Source: Paracoccus denitrificans (GTDB lineage: Bacteria; Pseudomonadota; Alphaproteobacteria; Rhodobacterales; Rhodobacteraceae). Taken from it: 64,000 nt of DNA. A model generated the notes under the pieces. That model was not told where the DNA came from, made no database searches, and saw only the letters and a program-made list of their open reading frames with translations. A program made the position numbers and the translations under genes. Shown piece after piece: positions 9,511-17,568 of the stretch. The DNA is taken from NCBI RefSeq assembly GCF_900100045.1, contig NZ_FNEA01000018.1, positions 49,336 through 113,335 of the forward strand, written 5' to 3'. Positions within the stretch are counted from its first letter, which is position 1. The number at the start of each line of letters is the position of its first letter.

Positions 9511-10419
9511 ATGCAGGACCAGACACCCAAGGATTGGCTTGAAGCCGAGCTTCAGGACACGCTCGACGAGGATTTCGAGATCGAGCTGGAGGATGCGATC
9601 CTGTCCCAGGAGATCGCCCGCATCTATCGCCAGACCCATCCCGACCAGATGCCGCGCGCCGATTATTTCCGCGAGCTGCTGCGGCTTCAGGCCGAGTTGA
9701 TCAAGCTTCAGGACTGGGTGGCCCATCACAAGGAAAAGGTCGTGGTCATCTTCGAGGGCCGCGACAGCGCCGGCAAGGGCGGTGCGATCAAGCGCATCAC
9801 CCAGCGGCTGAACCCGCGCGTCGCCCGCGTCGTCGCCCTGCCCGCACCCTCGGACCGCGAAAAGACGCAATGGTATTTCCAGCGCTACGTCCCGCACCTG
9901 CCTGCGGGCGGCGAGATCGTGCTGTTCGACCGCAGCTGGTACAACCGCGCCGGAGTCGAGCGCGTCATGGGCTTCGCGACCGAGGACCAGGTCCGGCAAT
10001 TCTTCGACGACGTGCCGGAATTCGAACGCATGCTGGTGCGCTCGGGCATCCGGCTGGTGAAATACTGGTTCTCGATCACCGACGAGGAACAGCAGATGCG
10101 CTTCTTGATGCGCATCCACGACCCGCTGAAGCAGTGGAAGCTGTCGCCCATGGACCTGCAAGCCCGCGTCCGCTGGGAGGACTACACCAAGGCCAAGGAA
10201 GAGATGTTCGAGCGCACCAACATCCCCGAGGCGCCCTGGTATATCGTGCCCGGCAACGACAAGAAGCGGGCGCGGCTGAACTGCATGGCGCATCTGCTGA
10301 CGCAGGTCCCCTACGGGCCGGTCCCGCATGACGAGATCACCCTGCCCGACCGGGTCTTCAACCCCGATTACGAGCGCGAGGTGCTGCCGCCCGAGCTTTA
10401 TGTGCCGCAACGTTACTGA
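9511..10419 (+). CDS. ppk2: Polyphosphate kinase 2 family protein
   Basis: PPK2 enzymes transfer phosphate between polyphosphate and nucleoside mono- or diphosphates. The 302 residues carry Walker A GRDSAGKGG (about residues 83-91, Lys89), the PSDREKTQWYFQRY block, and the Walker B-like DRSWYNR (about 140-146), all standard for PPK2. The N-terminal 40 residues are acidic (ELQDTLDEDFEIELEDAI). A single PPK2 domain of this size fits class I, which in several bacteria uses polyP to make GTP or ATP from the diphosphate; class cannot be proven from sequence alone. AGGAGA precedes the ATG. No ppk1 or ppx is nearby. Confidence 0.94.
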   Translation: MQDQTPKDWLEAELQDTLDEDFEIELEDAILSQEIARIYRQTHPDQMPRADYFRELLRLQAELIKLQDWVAHHKEKVVVIFEGRDSAGKGGAIKRITQRLNPRVARVVALPAPSDREKTQWYFQRYVPHLPAGGEIVLFDRSWYNRAGVERVMGFATEDQVRQFFDDVPEFERMLVRSGIRLVKYWFSITDEEQQMRFLMRIHDPLKQWKLSPMDLQARVRWEDYTKAKEEMFERTNIPEAPWYIVPGNDKKRARLNCMAHLLTQVPYGPVPHDEITLPDRVFNPDYEREVLPPELYVPQRY

Positions 10420-10490
10420 GGCGGGATCGGGCTTGCGGCGGCAGCCCCGCGCGGCATGATCGGCGCGGATCAGCCGCAAGGAGCCACGCG

Positions 10491-10787
10491 ATGCCCAAAG
10501 CCTATTGGATCGGCCATGTCACGGTCGACGACCCCGCCGCATACGACGCCTATCGCCAGGCCAATGCCGCCGCCTTCGCCAAATACGGCGCGCGTTTCCT
10601 GGTGCGCGGCGGCGCCCAGCAGGTGGTCGAGGGCCAGATCCGGCCCCGCAGCGTGGTGATCGAGTTCGCCGACCTGGAGACCGCCCTCGCCTGCTATCGC
10701 AGCCCGGAATATCAGGCGGCACTGGCCTTGCGGCAGCCCTGCTCGATCGCCGATCTGGCCATCGTCGAGGGCTGGGAATCTGCCTGA
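10491..10787 (+). CDS. DUF1330 family protein
   Basis: A 98-residue cytosolic protein of the DUF1330 family, which has a ferredoxin-like (dimeric alpha-beta barrel) fold. Visible family features are the N-terminal KAYWIGHVTVDDPAAYDAY, the central FLVRGG, and RSVVIEFADLETALACYRSPEYQAA. The function of the family is not known. AAGGAG lies just before the ATG. It is followed closely by the TerB-like gene, but a palindrome between them suggests separate control. Confidence 0.9.
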   Translation: MPKAYWIGHVTVDDPAAYDAYRQANAAAFAKYGARFLVRGGAQQVVEGQIRPRSVVIEFADLETALACYRSPEYQAALALRQPCSIADLAIVEGWESA

Positions 10788-10839
10788 CAAATTTCGCGCG
10801 GGATATTGTTGTGGCGCGAAAATACCCTAATATCCCGGC

Positions 10840-11301
10840 ATGTTTCGCAACCTTCTGAGCCGACTTTTCGCCGACCGCCCCGCATCCCCGCATCTCAGCG
10901 GGCAGGATGCCGAGGTCGCCGTCGCCTCGCTGCTGGTGCGGCTGGCGCGTGCCGACGACCATTACGGCAAGGCCGAGCAGCAGCGCATCGACCAGGTGCT
11001 GGCCCGGCGCCGCGGGCTTGCCGCCGCCGAGGCGGCCGAGCGGCGCGCGGCGGCCGAGATGATCGAGGCCGAGGCACCCGACACCGTCCGCTTCACCCGC
11101 ACCATCAAGGAGCGCGTGGACCTGCAGGACCGGCAGGACATCGTCGCCGCCCTGTGGGAAGTCGCCTATGCCGACGGCGACCGCAATGCCGACGAGGAAT
11201 CGCTGGTGCGGCTGGTGGCCGGGCTTCTGGGCGTGAACGACCGCGATTCGGCGCTGGCGCGGCAAAGGGCGCTGGACGATCTGGGACTGTCCGGCAAGTG
11301 A
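10840..11301 (+). CDS. TerB-like (tellurite resistance B / DUF533-type) protein
   Basis: A 153-residue, all-helical protein with the TerB-like pattern: an acidic helix with ADDHYGKAEQQRIDQVL, then AYADGDRNADEESLVRLVAGLLG, the repeated Asp-rich loop that gives TerB a metal-binding site. The N-terminal 25 residues (MFRNLLSRLFADRPASPHL) form a short amphipathic lead. Stand-alone TerB proteins like this are common in Rhodobacterales and are not evidence of tellurite resistance; no ter operon is present. The upstream gap carries an inverted repeat (10800-10836). Confidence 0.85.
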   Translation: MFRNLLSRLFADRPASPHLSGQDAEVAVASLLVRLARADDHYGKAEQQRIDQVLARRRGLAAAEAAERRAAAEMIEAEAPDTVRFTRTIKERVDLQDRQDIVAALWEVAYADGDRNADEESLVRLVAGLLGVNDRDSALARQRALDDLGLSGK

Positions 11302-11425
11302 ACGCGCAACCCCGCCCGAACCCGGCCGCGCCGCCCGCCATCCGGGCGATCCCCGCCCCCGCCCAGCCGGCAAAACCCGCGACGAAAGCGTTGCAATCGC
11401 CCGGCAAATATCGCCTCATATCCGC

Positions 11426-12247
11426 ATGAGCCAGACAGAACCGACCATCTCCGCCAACCCTGCGGCCCCCGATCCGACCGGCGTGCCGGTGATAGAAATT
11501 CGGGATCTGCACAAGGCCTATGGCCCGCTTCAGGTCATCCGGGGCGTCAGCCTGACCGCGCCGCGCGGCCATGTCATCAGCCTGATCGGCTCGTCCGGGT
11601 CGGGCAAGTCCACGCTGCTGCGCTGCTGCAACCTGCTCGAGGACAGCCAGCAGGGCGAGATCCTGTTCGAGGGCGAGGCGGTGAAATGGCGCGGCACCGG
11701 GCTGGCCCGCGTGCCCGCCGACCGGGCCCAGGTGACGCGGCTGCGCACGAACCTCTCGATGGTGTTCCAGCAGTTCAACCTGTGGTCGCACATGACCATC
11801 CTGCAAAACGTCATGGAAGCGCCGGTCCATGTCCTGAAGCGCAACCCGGCACAGGTCGAGGCGCGGGCGCGCGAATTGCTGGCCAAGGTCGGCATCGGCG
11901 ACAAGGCCGACGCCTGGCCCGCGCAGTTGTCGGGCGGCCAGCAGCAGCGCGCCGCCATCGCCCGCGCGCTTTGCATGGAGCCGCGCGCACTGCTTCTGGA
12001 CGAGCCGACCAGCGCGCTGGACCCCGAATTGCAGCAAGAGGTGGTGCGCGTCATCAAGGACCTGGCCGCCGAGCATCGCACCATGCTGCTGGTCACCCAT
12101 GACATGCGGCTGGCGGCCGATGTCAGCGACCACGTCGTCTTCCTGCATCAGGGCCGGATCGAGGAAGAGGGACCGCCGGCGCAGCTTTTCGGTGCGCCGC
12201 GATCCGAACGGCTGCGCCAGTTCCTGAGCGCAACCATGGCAGAATGA
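11426..12247 (+). CDS. Polar amino acid/amine ABC transporter, ATP-binding protein
   Basis: ATPase of a HisP/GlnQ-type importer, cytosolic face of the inner membrane. Of 273 residues, Walker A is GSSGSGKST (55-63), the signature LSGGQQQR (168-175) and Walker B LLLDEP (189-194), with the H-loop in VTHDM. The N-terminal 25 residues before VIEIRDLHKAYG are an unconserved extension. It opens an operon with the binding protein, two permeases and a glutamine-synthetase-like ligase. The start has no clear Shine-Dalgarno. TTGCAA (11391) and CTCATA (11415) spaced 18 bp could be a promoter that would give an almost leaderless message; that is only a suggestion. Substrate inferred from neighbours. Confidence 0.93.
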   Translation: MSQTEPTISANPAAPDPTGVPVIEIRDLHKAYGPLQVIRGVSLTAPRGHVISLIGSSGSGKSTLLRCCNLLEDSQQGEILFEGEAVKWRGTGLARVPADRAQVTRLRTNLSMVFQQFNLWSHMTILQNVMEAPVHVLKRNPAQVEARARELLAKVGIGDKADAWPAQLSGGQQQRAAIARALCMEPRALLLDEPTSALDPELQQEVVRVIKDLAAEHRTMLLVTHDMRLAADVSDHVVFLHQGRIEEEGPPAQLFGAPRSERLRQFLSATMAE

Positions 12248-12271
12248 AAGAACCGACAGGAGAGCAAGGAC

Positions 12272-12994
12272 ATGAAGAAACTGACGCTTGCCGCCGCAGC
12301 CTTCGCGCTGACCGCGGGCATGGGCATGGCGCAGACGGTGCGTATCGCCACCGAGGGCGCTTATCCTCCCTACAACCTCATCAACGACCAGGGCCAGGTG
12401 GCCGGCTTCGAGGTCGATCTGGGCAATGAGCTGTGCAAGCGGGCCGAACTGCAATGCACCTGGGTCAAGAACGACTGGGATTCGATCATCCCCAACCTGG
12501 TTTCGTCGAACTATGACGCGATCATGGCGGCGATGAGCATCAACGAGGAACGCAAGCAGGTCATCGCCTTCAGCGAGGATTATCTGCCGCCCGCGCCCTC
12601 CTCCTACGTCGCGCTCGACGAGGGCGCCAACCTTGAAACGGGTATCGTCGCGGTCCAGACCGGGACGGTCCAGGCGTCCCATGTCGCCGATACGCAGGCC
12701 ACGATGCTGGAATATCCCAATATCGACCAGGTCTTCGCCGCCGTCCGCAACGGCGAGGCCGACGCGGCCTTCGGCGATCACGAGGTCATGCGCCCCTTCG
12801 TCGAGGATAGCGAGGACCTGATCTTCGTCGGCGAACAGGTCCGGCTGGACGAGGGCATCGGCATCGGCGTGCGCCAGTCTGACAACGAGCTGCGCGAAAA
12901 GCTGAACGCGGCCATCGGCACGATGAAACAGGACGGCAGCCTGAACGAGCTGATCAAGAAGCATTTCGGCGAGGACGCACAGACCTACGAGTGA
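12272..12994 (+). CDS. ABC transporter periplasmic substrate-binding protein (polar amino acid/amine type)
   Basis: Solute-binding protein of family 3. MKKLTLAAAAFALTAGMGMAQ is a signal peptide (cleavage likely after GMA). The mature 220 residues start with TVRIATEGAYPPYNLIND and include AGFEVDLGNELCKRAELQCTWV, IIPNLVSSNYDAIMAAMSINEERK and the C-terminal LNELIKKHFGED, the classic HisJ/ArgT/LAO layout. Binding-pocket residues would include Tyr, the Ser/Thr after the hinge and an Asp, but I cannot name the ligand. GGAG and AAGGA precede the ATG, 24 bases after the ATPase stop. Confidence 0.93.
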   Translation: MKKLTLAAAAFALTAGMGMAQTVRIATEGAYPPYNLINDQGQVAGFEVDLGNELCKRAELQCTWVKNDWDSIIPNLVSSNYDAIMAAMSINEERKQVIAFSEDYLPPAPSSYVALDEGANLETGIVAVQTGTVQASHVADTQATMLEYPNIDQVFAAVRNGEADAAFGDHEVMRPFVEDSEDLIFVGEQVRLDEGIGIGVRQSDNELREKLNAAIGTMKQDGSLNELIKKHFGEDAQTYE

Positions 12995-13042
12995 TCCGAC
13001 TGATGCCGTCGCGGCAATTGCTGCGGCGGCCAAACCGGCAGC

Positions 13043-13924
13043 ATGATGTTTTCCTATTGCACCGACCCCTCTGCCCTGCAGGGCCTCGCCTGGTTGTCAT
13101 GCTATCTGACGACCGGCAACCACATGCTGTTCTATGCCAGCTTCGGCACGGTGATGCTGCTTCTGGCCATCACCGCGCCGGTGGCGCTGCTGTTCGGCTT
13201 CGGCGGGGCCATGGCCTCGCGCTCGCGCATCGCCGGGGTGCGATGGTTCGGCCGCATCTACACCTCGATGGTGCGCGGCGTGCCCGACATCATCTTCTTT
13301 CTTTTCGTGCCCATCGCCCTGGACCAGGGCTTCGAGTGGCTGCGCTCGCGCGTCTATTGCGACCCGTCCGTGCCCGTGCGGCAGGGCAATGAGTTCATCG
13401 TCTGCGCGGCCGCCAAGCTGCCGCTTTCGACCTCGCCGGAATGGGTGCATCAGGCCTATGGCATCTTCCTGGCGGTGATCGCCTTTGCCGTGGTCTTCGG
13501 CGCCTTCGCGGCCAATGTGCTTTACGGCGCCATGAACGCGGTGCCTCGGGCGCAGCTGGAAACCGCCGAGGCCTACGGCATGAGCCCGCGCCAGGTGAGC
13601 CGGCGTGTCCTGATCCCGCAGATGTGGACCTATGCCCTGCCCGGCCTCGCCAATCTGTGGATGATCCTGATCAAGGCCACGCCGCTGCTGTTCGTGCTGG
13701 GGGTCGAGGACATCGTCTATTGGGCGCGCGAACTCGGCAGCGCCAAGACCCGCGCCTATGCCTATCCGCATCCCGACTGGCGGCTTTACTATTTCCTGGC
13801 CATCCTGGTCTTCTACCTGCTGATGACCTGGGGCTCGGAACGGTTCTTCGACCGCATCCGGGCCCGGCTCTCGGCCGGTCAGGCCACCGCCGCCGGAGAG
13901 GCGATGCGAAAGACCGCGACATGA
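13043..13924 (+). CDS. ABC transporter permease (HisQ/ArtQ type) with enlarged periplasmic loop
   Basis: Inner-membrane permease of the HisMQ family: several membrane helices, and the EAA loop AETAEAYGMSPRQVSRRVLIPQ-like segment contacting the ATPase. At 293 residues it is about 60 longer than usual. Most of the excess is an extra loop at residues 93-138, between two helices, holding Cys106 and Cys121, which may form a disulfide outside the membrane. The C-terminal tail is also longer. It overlaps the next permease by four bases (ATGA), so the two are translationally coupled. The N-terminal region also has two Cys (C6, C20). Confidence 0.9.
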   Translation: MMFSYCTDPSALQGLAWLSCYLTTGNHMLFYASFGTVMLLLAITAPVALLFGFGGAMASRSRIAGVRWFGRIYTSMVRGVPDIIFFLFVPIALDQGFEWLRSRVYCDPSVPVRQGNEFIVCAAAKLPLSTSPEWVHQAYGIFLAVIAFAVVFGAFAANVLYGAMNAVPRAQLETAEAYGMSPRQVSRRVLIPQMWTYALPGLANLWMILIKATPLLFVLGVEDIVYWARELGSAKTRAYAYPHPDWRLYYFLAILVFYLLMTWGSERFFDRIRARLSAGQATAAGEAMRKTAT

Positions 13925-14748
13925 GCCAGTGCCTGCAAACCATCCAGGATTACGGGCTGCGCGCCCTGGGCATCGGTGAGCGGCTGCTGCCGCGCAGCGA
14001 ATTCACCTTGTGCGAGCAGGTTACGCTGATCGGCTCGGGCCTGCTCTGGAACGTCTATTTCGCGGCGCTGGCGGTGTTTCTCGGCTTTTTCCTGGCCAAT
14101 CTGCTGGCCGTGGCCAAGGCCAGCGGCAATCGCTGGGCCCGCAAGCCTGCGGAATGGTTCATCTTCCTGTTTCGCGGCAGCCCGCTCTTCATCCAGTTCT
14201 TCCTGGCCTATGAGCTGCTGGTGCAATTGCCGCGTGCCGGCATCGACATCCTCGGCATCACCGTGCAGACCAGCTGGATGACCCGGGCCTGGGCCGGCGC
14301 GCTTCTGGTGCTGGTGCTGAACACCGCCGCCTATTCGGCCGAAATCTTCTACGGCGCGCTGCGCAACCTGCCCAAGGGCGAGCTCGAGGCAGCCGACGCC
14401 TATGGCATGGCCGGCTGGACGCGCTATCGTCGCGTGGTCTGGCCGACCGCGATGCGGCTGGCCTGGCCCGCCTATACCAACGAGGCGATCTTCCTGTTCC
14501 ACGCCACCACGCTGGTGTTCTTTTCCGGCTTCCCGGCCTATCAGCAGCGGGGCGACGCGCTCTATTACGCCAATTATTTCGCCGACAAGACCTTCAACCC
14601 CTTCATCGCCTATCCGATCGTGGCGGGCTATTTCGTGCTGCTGACGATCTGCCTGATCGCGCTGTTCGGCATGGTGAACCGCCGGCTGAACCGCCACCTT
14701 CCCGGCGCGGCGAAAAAGATCCGTTACAGGCCCAATCTCATCAGGTGA
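13921..14748 (+). CDS. ABC transporter permease (HisM/ArtM type)
   Basis: Second permease of the same importer, 275 residues. Helices are visible at about 36-62 (LIGSGLLWNVYFAALAVFLGFFLANLL), 85-105, 120-150 and 235-262, with the EAA loop LEAADAYGMAGWTRYRRVVWPTAMR. ATG 13921 overlaps the stop of the first permease. The N-terminal 35 residues before the first helix are longer than in HisM. The GS-like gene begins three bases after its stop. Confidence 0.92.
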   Translation: MSQCLQTIQDYGLRALGIGERLLPRSEFTLCEQVTLIGSGLLWNVYFAALAVFLGFFLANLLAVAKASGNRWARKPAEWFIFLFRGSPLFIQFFLAYELLVQLPRAGIDILGITVQTSWMTRAWAGALLVLVLNTAAYSAEIFYGALRNLPKGELEAADAYGMAGWTRYRRVVWPTAMRLAWPAYTNEAIFLFHATTLVFFSGFPAYQQRGDALYYANYFADKTFNPFIAYPIVAGYFVLLTICLIALFGMVNRRLNRHLPGAAKKIRYRPNLIR

Positions 14749-14751
14749 TCC

Positions 14752-16083
14752 ATGGACTGGCTGCACGAGCATCCCGACGTCAAGACCATCCGCATCGCTG
14801 CCGCCGACCTCAACGGCGTGGCGCGCGGCAAGCGGGTTCCGGCACGTTTCGCCGACAAGATCCTGACCGAGGGCACGAAATTCCCGTTCTCGGTGCTGAA
14901 CATGGACATCTGGGGCGAGGATATCGAGGACAGCCCGCTGGTCTTTCAGGCCGGCGACCCCGACGGGCTGCTTCTGCCGACCGAACGCGGCTTCATGCCC
15001 ATGCCCTGGCTGGAGGCACCGACCGGCCTCTTGCCGATCTGGATGTTCCACCTGGACGGCCGCCCCTATGAGGGCGATCCGCGCCAAGCGCTGGCCCGGG
15101 TGGTCGAACGCTACAAGGCCGCGGGCCTGACCCCGGTGGTGGCGACCGAACTGGAATTCTTCCTGATCGACGATTCGGGCGGGCAGCTGCGCGTGCCGCC
15201 CAGCCCGCGCTCGGGCAAGCGCCGCACGGGGGCGGAAACGCTGTCCCTGCGCGCGCTCGACGCCTTCGACCGCTTCTTCACCGCGCTCTATGACGCCTGC
15301 GAGGCGATGGACATTCCCGCCGATACCGCCATCTCGGAAGCCGCGCCCGGCCAATTCGAGATCAACCTGATGCACCAGGCCGATCCGCTGAAGGCCGCCG
15401 ACGACGCCTGGCTGTTCAAGCTACTGGTCAAGGGACTCGCCCGGCGCTACGGCTTTGCCGGCTCGTTCATGGCCAAGCCCTACGAGGCATGGAACGGCTC
15501 GGGGATGCACATGCATTTCTCGGTGCTGGACGAACAGGGCCGCAACGTCTTCGACAATGGCGGCGAGGAAGGGTCCGAAGCGCTGCGCCATGCCGTGGCC
15601 GGCTGCCTTGCCGCCATGCCCGGCTCGACCCTGCTGTTTGCGCCGCATGAGAACAGCTATGACCGGCTGGTGCCGAACGCCCATGCGCCGACCGGCATCG
15701 GCTGGGCCTATGAGAACCGCACCTCGGCCATTCGCATCCCCTCCTCCGGCCCGAAAGCGCGCCGGATCGAGCATCGCGTGGCCGGCGGCGACGTGAACCC
15801 CTATCTGACGGTCGCCGCGGTGCTGGGCGCGGCGCTGAACGGCATCGAGGACAAGGCCGAGCCGCCGCCGCCGATCCAGGGCAATGCCTATGAGCTGGGG
15901 CTGGAACAGCTTCCAGGCAGCTGGGGCGCAGCCATCGACGCCTTCGAGACCTCGCCCCAGATCAAGCGCATCTTCCCCGCGCATCTGATCGAGAATTTCG
16001 TCATGACCAAGCGGCAGGAACTGCACTACATGGCCGAACTTTCCGACGAGGAAACCGTCGAGCTTTACCTCGACACGGTCTGA
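14752..16083 (+). CDS. Glutamine synthetase-like ligase (gamma-glutamyl-amine/PuuA type)
   Basis: 443-residue member of the glutamine synthetase superfamily. Seen: the N-terminal beta-grasp domain (IRIAAADLNGVARGKRVPA), the Glu metal ligands in ATELEFFLID, the catalytic block NGSGMHMHFS, and NRTSAIRIPSSGPKARRIEHRV with VNPYL. It lacks the adenylylation Tyr region typical of assimilatory GlnA and is shorter than GlnA-I. With an amine or amino acid importer directly upstream in the same operon, the likely role is ATP-dependent glutamylation of an imported amine (for example putrescine, as PuuA does), but no other puu genes are present. Substrate is inference. Family is certain. Confidence 0.9.
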   Translation: MDWLHEHPDVKTIRIAAADLNGVARGKRVPARFADKILTEGTKFPFSVLNMDIWGEDIEDSPLVFQAGDPDGLLLPTERGFMPMPWLEAPTGLLPIWMFHLDGRPYEGDPRQALARVVERYKAAGLTPVVATELEFFLIDDSGGQLRVPPSPRSGKRRTGAETLSLRALDAFDRFFTALYDACEAMDIPADTAISEAAPGQFEINLMHQADPLKAADDAWLFKLLVKGLARRYGFAGSFMAKPYEAWNGSGMHMHFSVLDEQGRNVFDNGGEEGSEALRHAVAGCLAAMPGSTLLFAPHENSYDRLVPNAHAPTGIGWAYENRTSAIRIPSSGPKARRIEHRVAGGDVNPYLTVAAVLGAALNGIEDKAEPPPPIQGNAYELGLEQLPGSWGAAIDAFETSPQIKRIFPAHLIENFVMTKRQELHYMAELSDEETVELYLDTV

Positions 16084-16115
16084 CCATTGTCGCTGGCGGC
16101 AGCGTCACTGGCGGC

Positions 16116-17453
16116 TCAGGCCGCCAACACCCCGGCCAGCGAGTTCGGCGCGCTATGGGTGATGCGCACGCGCACCAGATCGCCGACCTTGGCGGCCGGC
16201 GCCTCGACAAAGACCGCGTGCAGATAGTCCGACTTGCCGACCATCTGCCCCGGATTGCGGCCGGGCTTCTCGAACAGCACGCCCAGCTCGCGCCCGACCA
16301 TGCCCTCCTGCGCCGCCTTCTGCTGGCTGGTCAGCAACGCCTGCAATTCCTGCAGGCGCGCATCGGCCACGGCACCCTCGATCTCCGGCCGCTCATAGGC
16401 CGGGGTGCCGGGACGCGGCGAATACTTGAAGCTGAAGGCGGTGCCGAAATTCACCGCCCGCACCAGCTCCAGCGTGCCCTGGTGGTCCTGGTCGGTCTCG
16501 CCGGGGAAGCCGACGATGAAATCGCTGGTCAGCATGATGTCGGGCCGCGCCTCGCGGATACGCTCGATCAGCCGCAGGTATTGGTCGACCGTGTGGCGGC
16601 GGTTCATCGCCTTGAGGATGCGGTCGGAACCCGATTGCACCGGCAGGTGCAGATAGGGCATCAGCTTCGGCTCATCGCGATGCGCCGCGATCAGGTCGTC
16701 GGCCATGTCGTTCGGATGGCTGGTGGTATAGCGGATGCGGTCCAGCCCGTCGATTTCCGCGATCGCCCGGATCAGCCGGCCGAAACCCCATTCGGACCCC
16801 TCCGGCCCCTCGCCATGCCAGCCGTTGACATTCTGGCCCAAAAGCGTGATCTCGCGCACGCCGCGCGCGACCAGATCGCGCGCCTCGGCCAGGATGCGCG
16901 AGACCGGGCGCGACACCTCGGCCCCCCGCGTATAGGGCACGACGCAAAAGGCGCAGAACTTGTCGCACCCCTCCTGCACGGTCAGGAAAGCCGCCGGGGC
17001 GCGCCTGGTGGCGGCGGGCTTCGGCAGATGCTCGAACTTGTCCTCGGCCGGGAATTCGGTATCGACGCCCCTGCCCGCGCGCGCCATGGCCGGCAGCCGG
17101 TGATAGGCCTGCGGCCCCACCACCAGGTCGACGATGGGCATGCGGCGCTGGATCTCCTCGCCCTCGGCCTGGGCCACGCAGCCGGCGACGCCGATCTTCA
17201 GGTCCGGCCTTTCCGCCTTCAGGGGCTTCAGCCGCCCCAGGTCGGAATAAAGCTTCTCGGCCGCTTTTTCCCGGATATGGCAGGTGTTCAGCAGCACCAT
17301 GTCGGCGTCCGACTGGTTCTCGGTCAGGACATAGCCCTCGGCGCCCATGGCCTCGGCCATGCGCTGGCTGTCATAGACGTTCATCTGGCAGCCATAGGTC
17401 TTGATGAAGAGCTTCTTCACCGCCGGGGCGGGTTTGCTGGCTTGGTCACTCAT
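16116..17453 (-). CDS. miaB: tRNA-2-methylthio-N6-dimethylallyladenosine synthase
   Basis: Radical-SAM methylthiotransferase that adds a methylthio group to i6A37 of tRNAs reading UNN codons. It has 445 residues. The N-terminal MTTase domain has Cys22 (YGCQMN), Cys58 (LLNTC) and Cys92 (GVAGC) for the auxiliary cluster; CDKFCAFC (163-170) is the radical-SAM CxxxCxxC; the C-terminal TRAM domain follows about residue 375. ATG 17453 is chosen because MSDQ...[13 protein letters not shown] fits the family; the frame continues open upstream but without conserved sequence. In many alphaproteobacteria miaB precedes phoH; here phoH is elsewhere (26991). Confidence 0.96.
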   Translation of the reverse strand: MSDQASKPAPAVKKLFIKTYGCQMNVYDSQRMAEAMGAEGYVLTENQSDADMVLLNTCHIREKAAEKLYSDLGRLKPLKAERPDLKIGVAGCVAQAEGEEIQRRMPIVDLVVGPQAYHRLPAMARAGRGVDTEFPAEDKFEHLPKPAATRRAPAAFLTVQEGCDKFCAFCVVPYTRGAEVSRPVSRILAEARDLVARGVREITLLGQNVNGWHGEGPEGSEWGFGRLIRAIAEIDGLDRIRYTTSHPNDMADDLIAAHRDEPKLMPYLHLPVQSGSDRILKAMNRRHTVDQYLRLIERIREARPDIMLTSDFIVGFPGETDQDHQGTLELVRAVNFGTAFSFKYSPRPGTPAYERPEIEGAVADARLQELQALLTSQQKAAQEGMVGRELGVLFEKPGRNPGQMVGKSDYLHAVFVEAPAAKVGDLVRVRITHSAPNSLAGVLAA

Positions 17454-17536
17454 GCCGTGCTGTCCTTGGGATCGACGCCTGATACAGGAAAACGCCCGGC
17501 TTGGAAAGGCCGGCCGCCATAACGCCCGGCGCCCGG

Positions 17537-17559
17537 CTTCTTCGTTCCCCAAATACTCG
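17537..17559 (-). repeat. Dispersed repeat, copy A (GAGTATTTGG type)
   Basis: On the minus strand it reads CGAGTATTTGGGGAACGAAG plus AAG. It lies 10 bases after the M32 carboxypeptidase stop, before the miaB start. Same orientation as the preceding gene. Confidence 0.7.
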
Positions 17560-17568
17560 AATCCGGCC

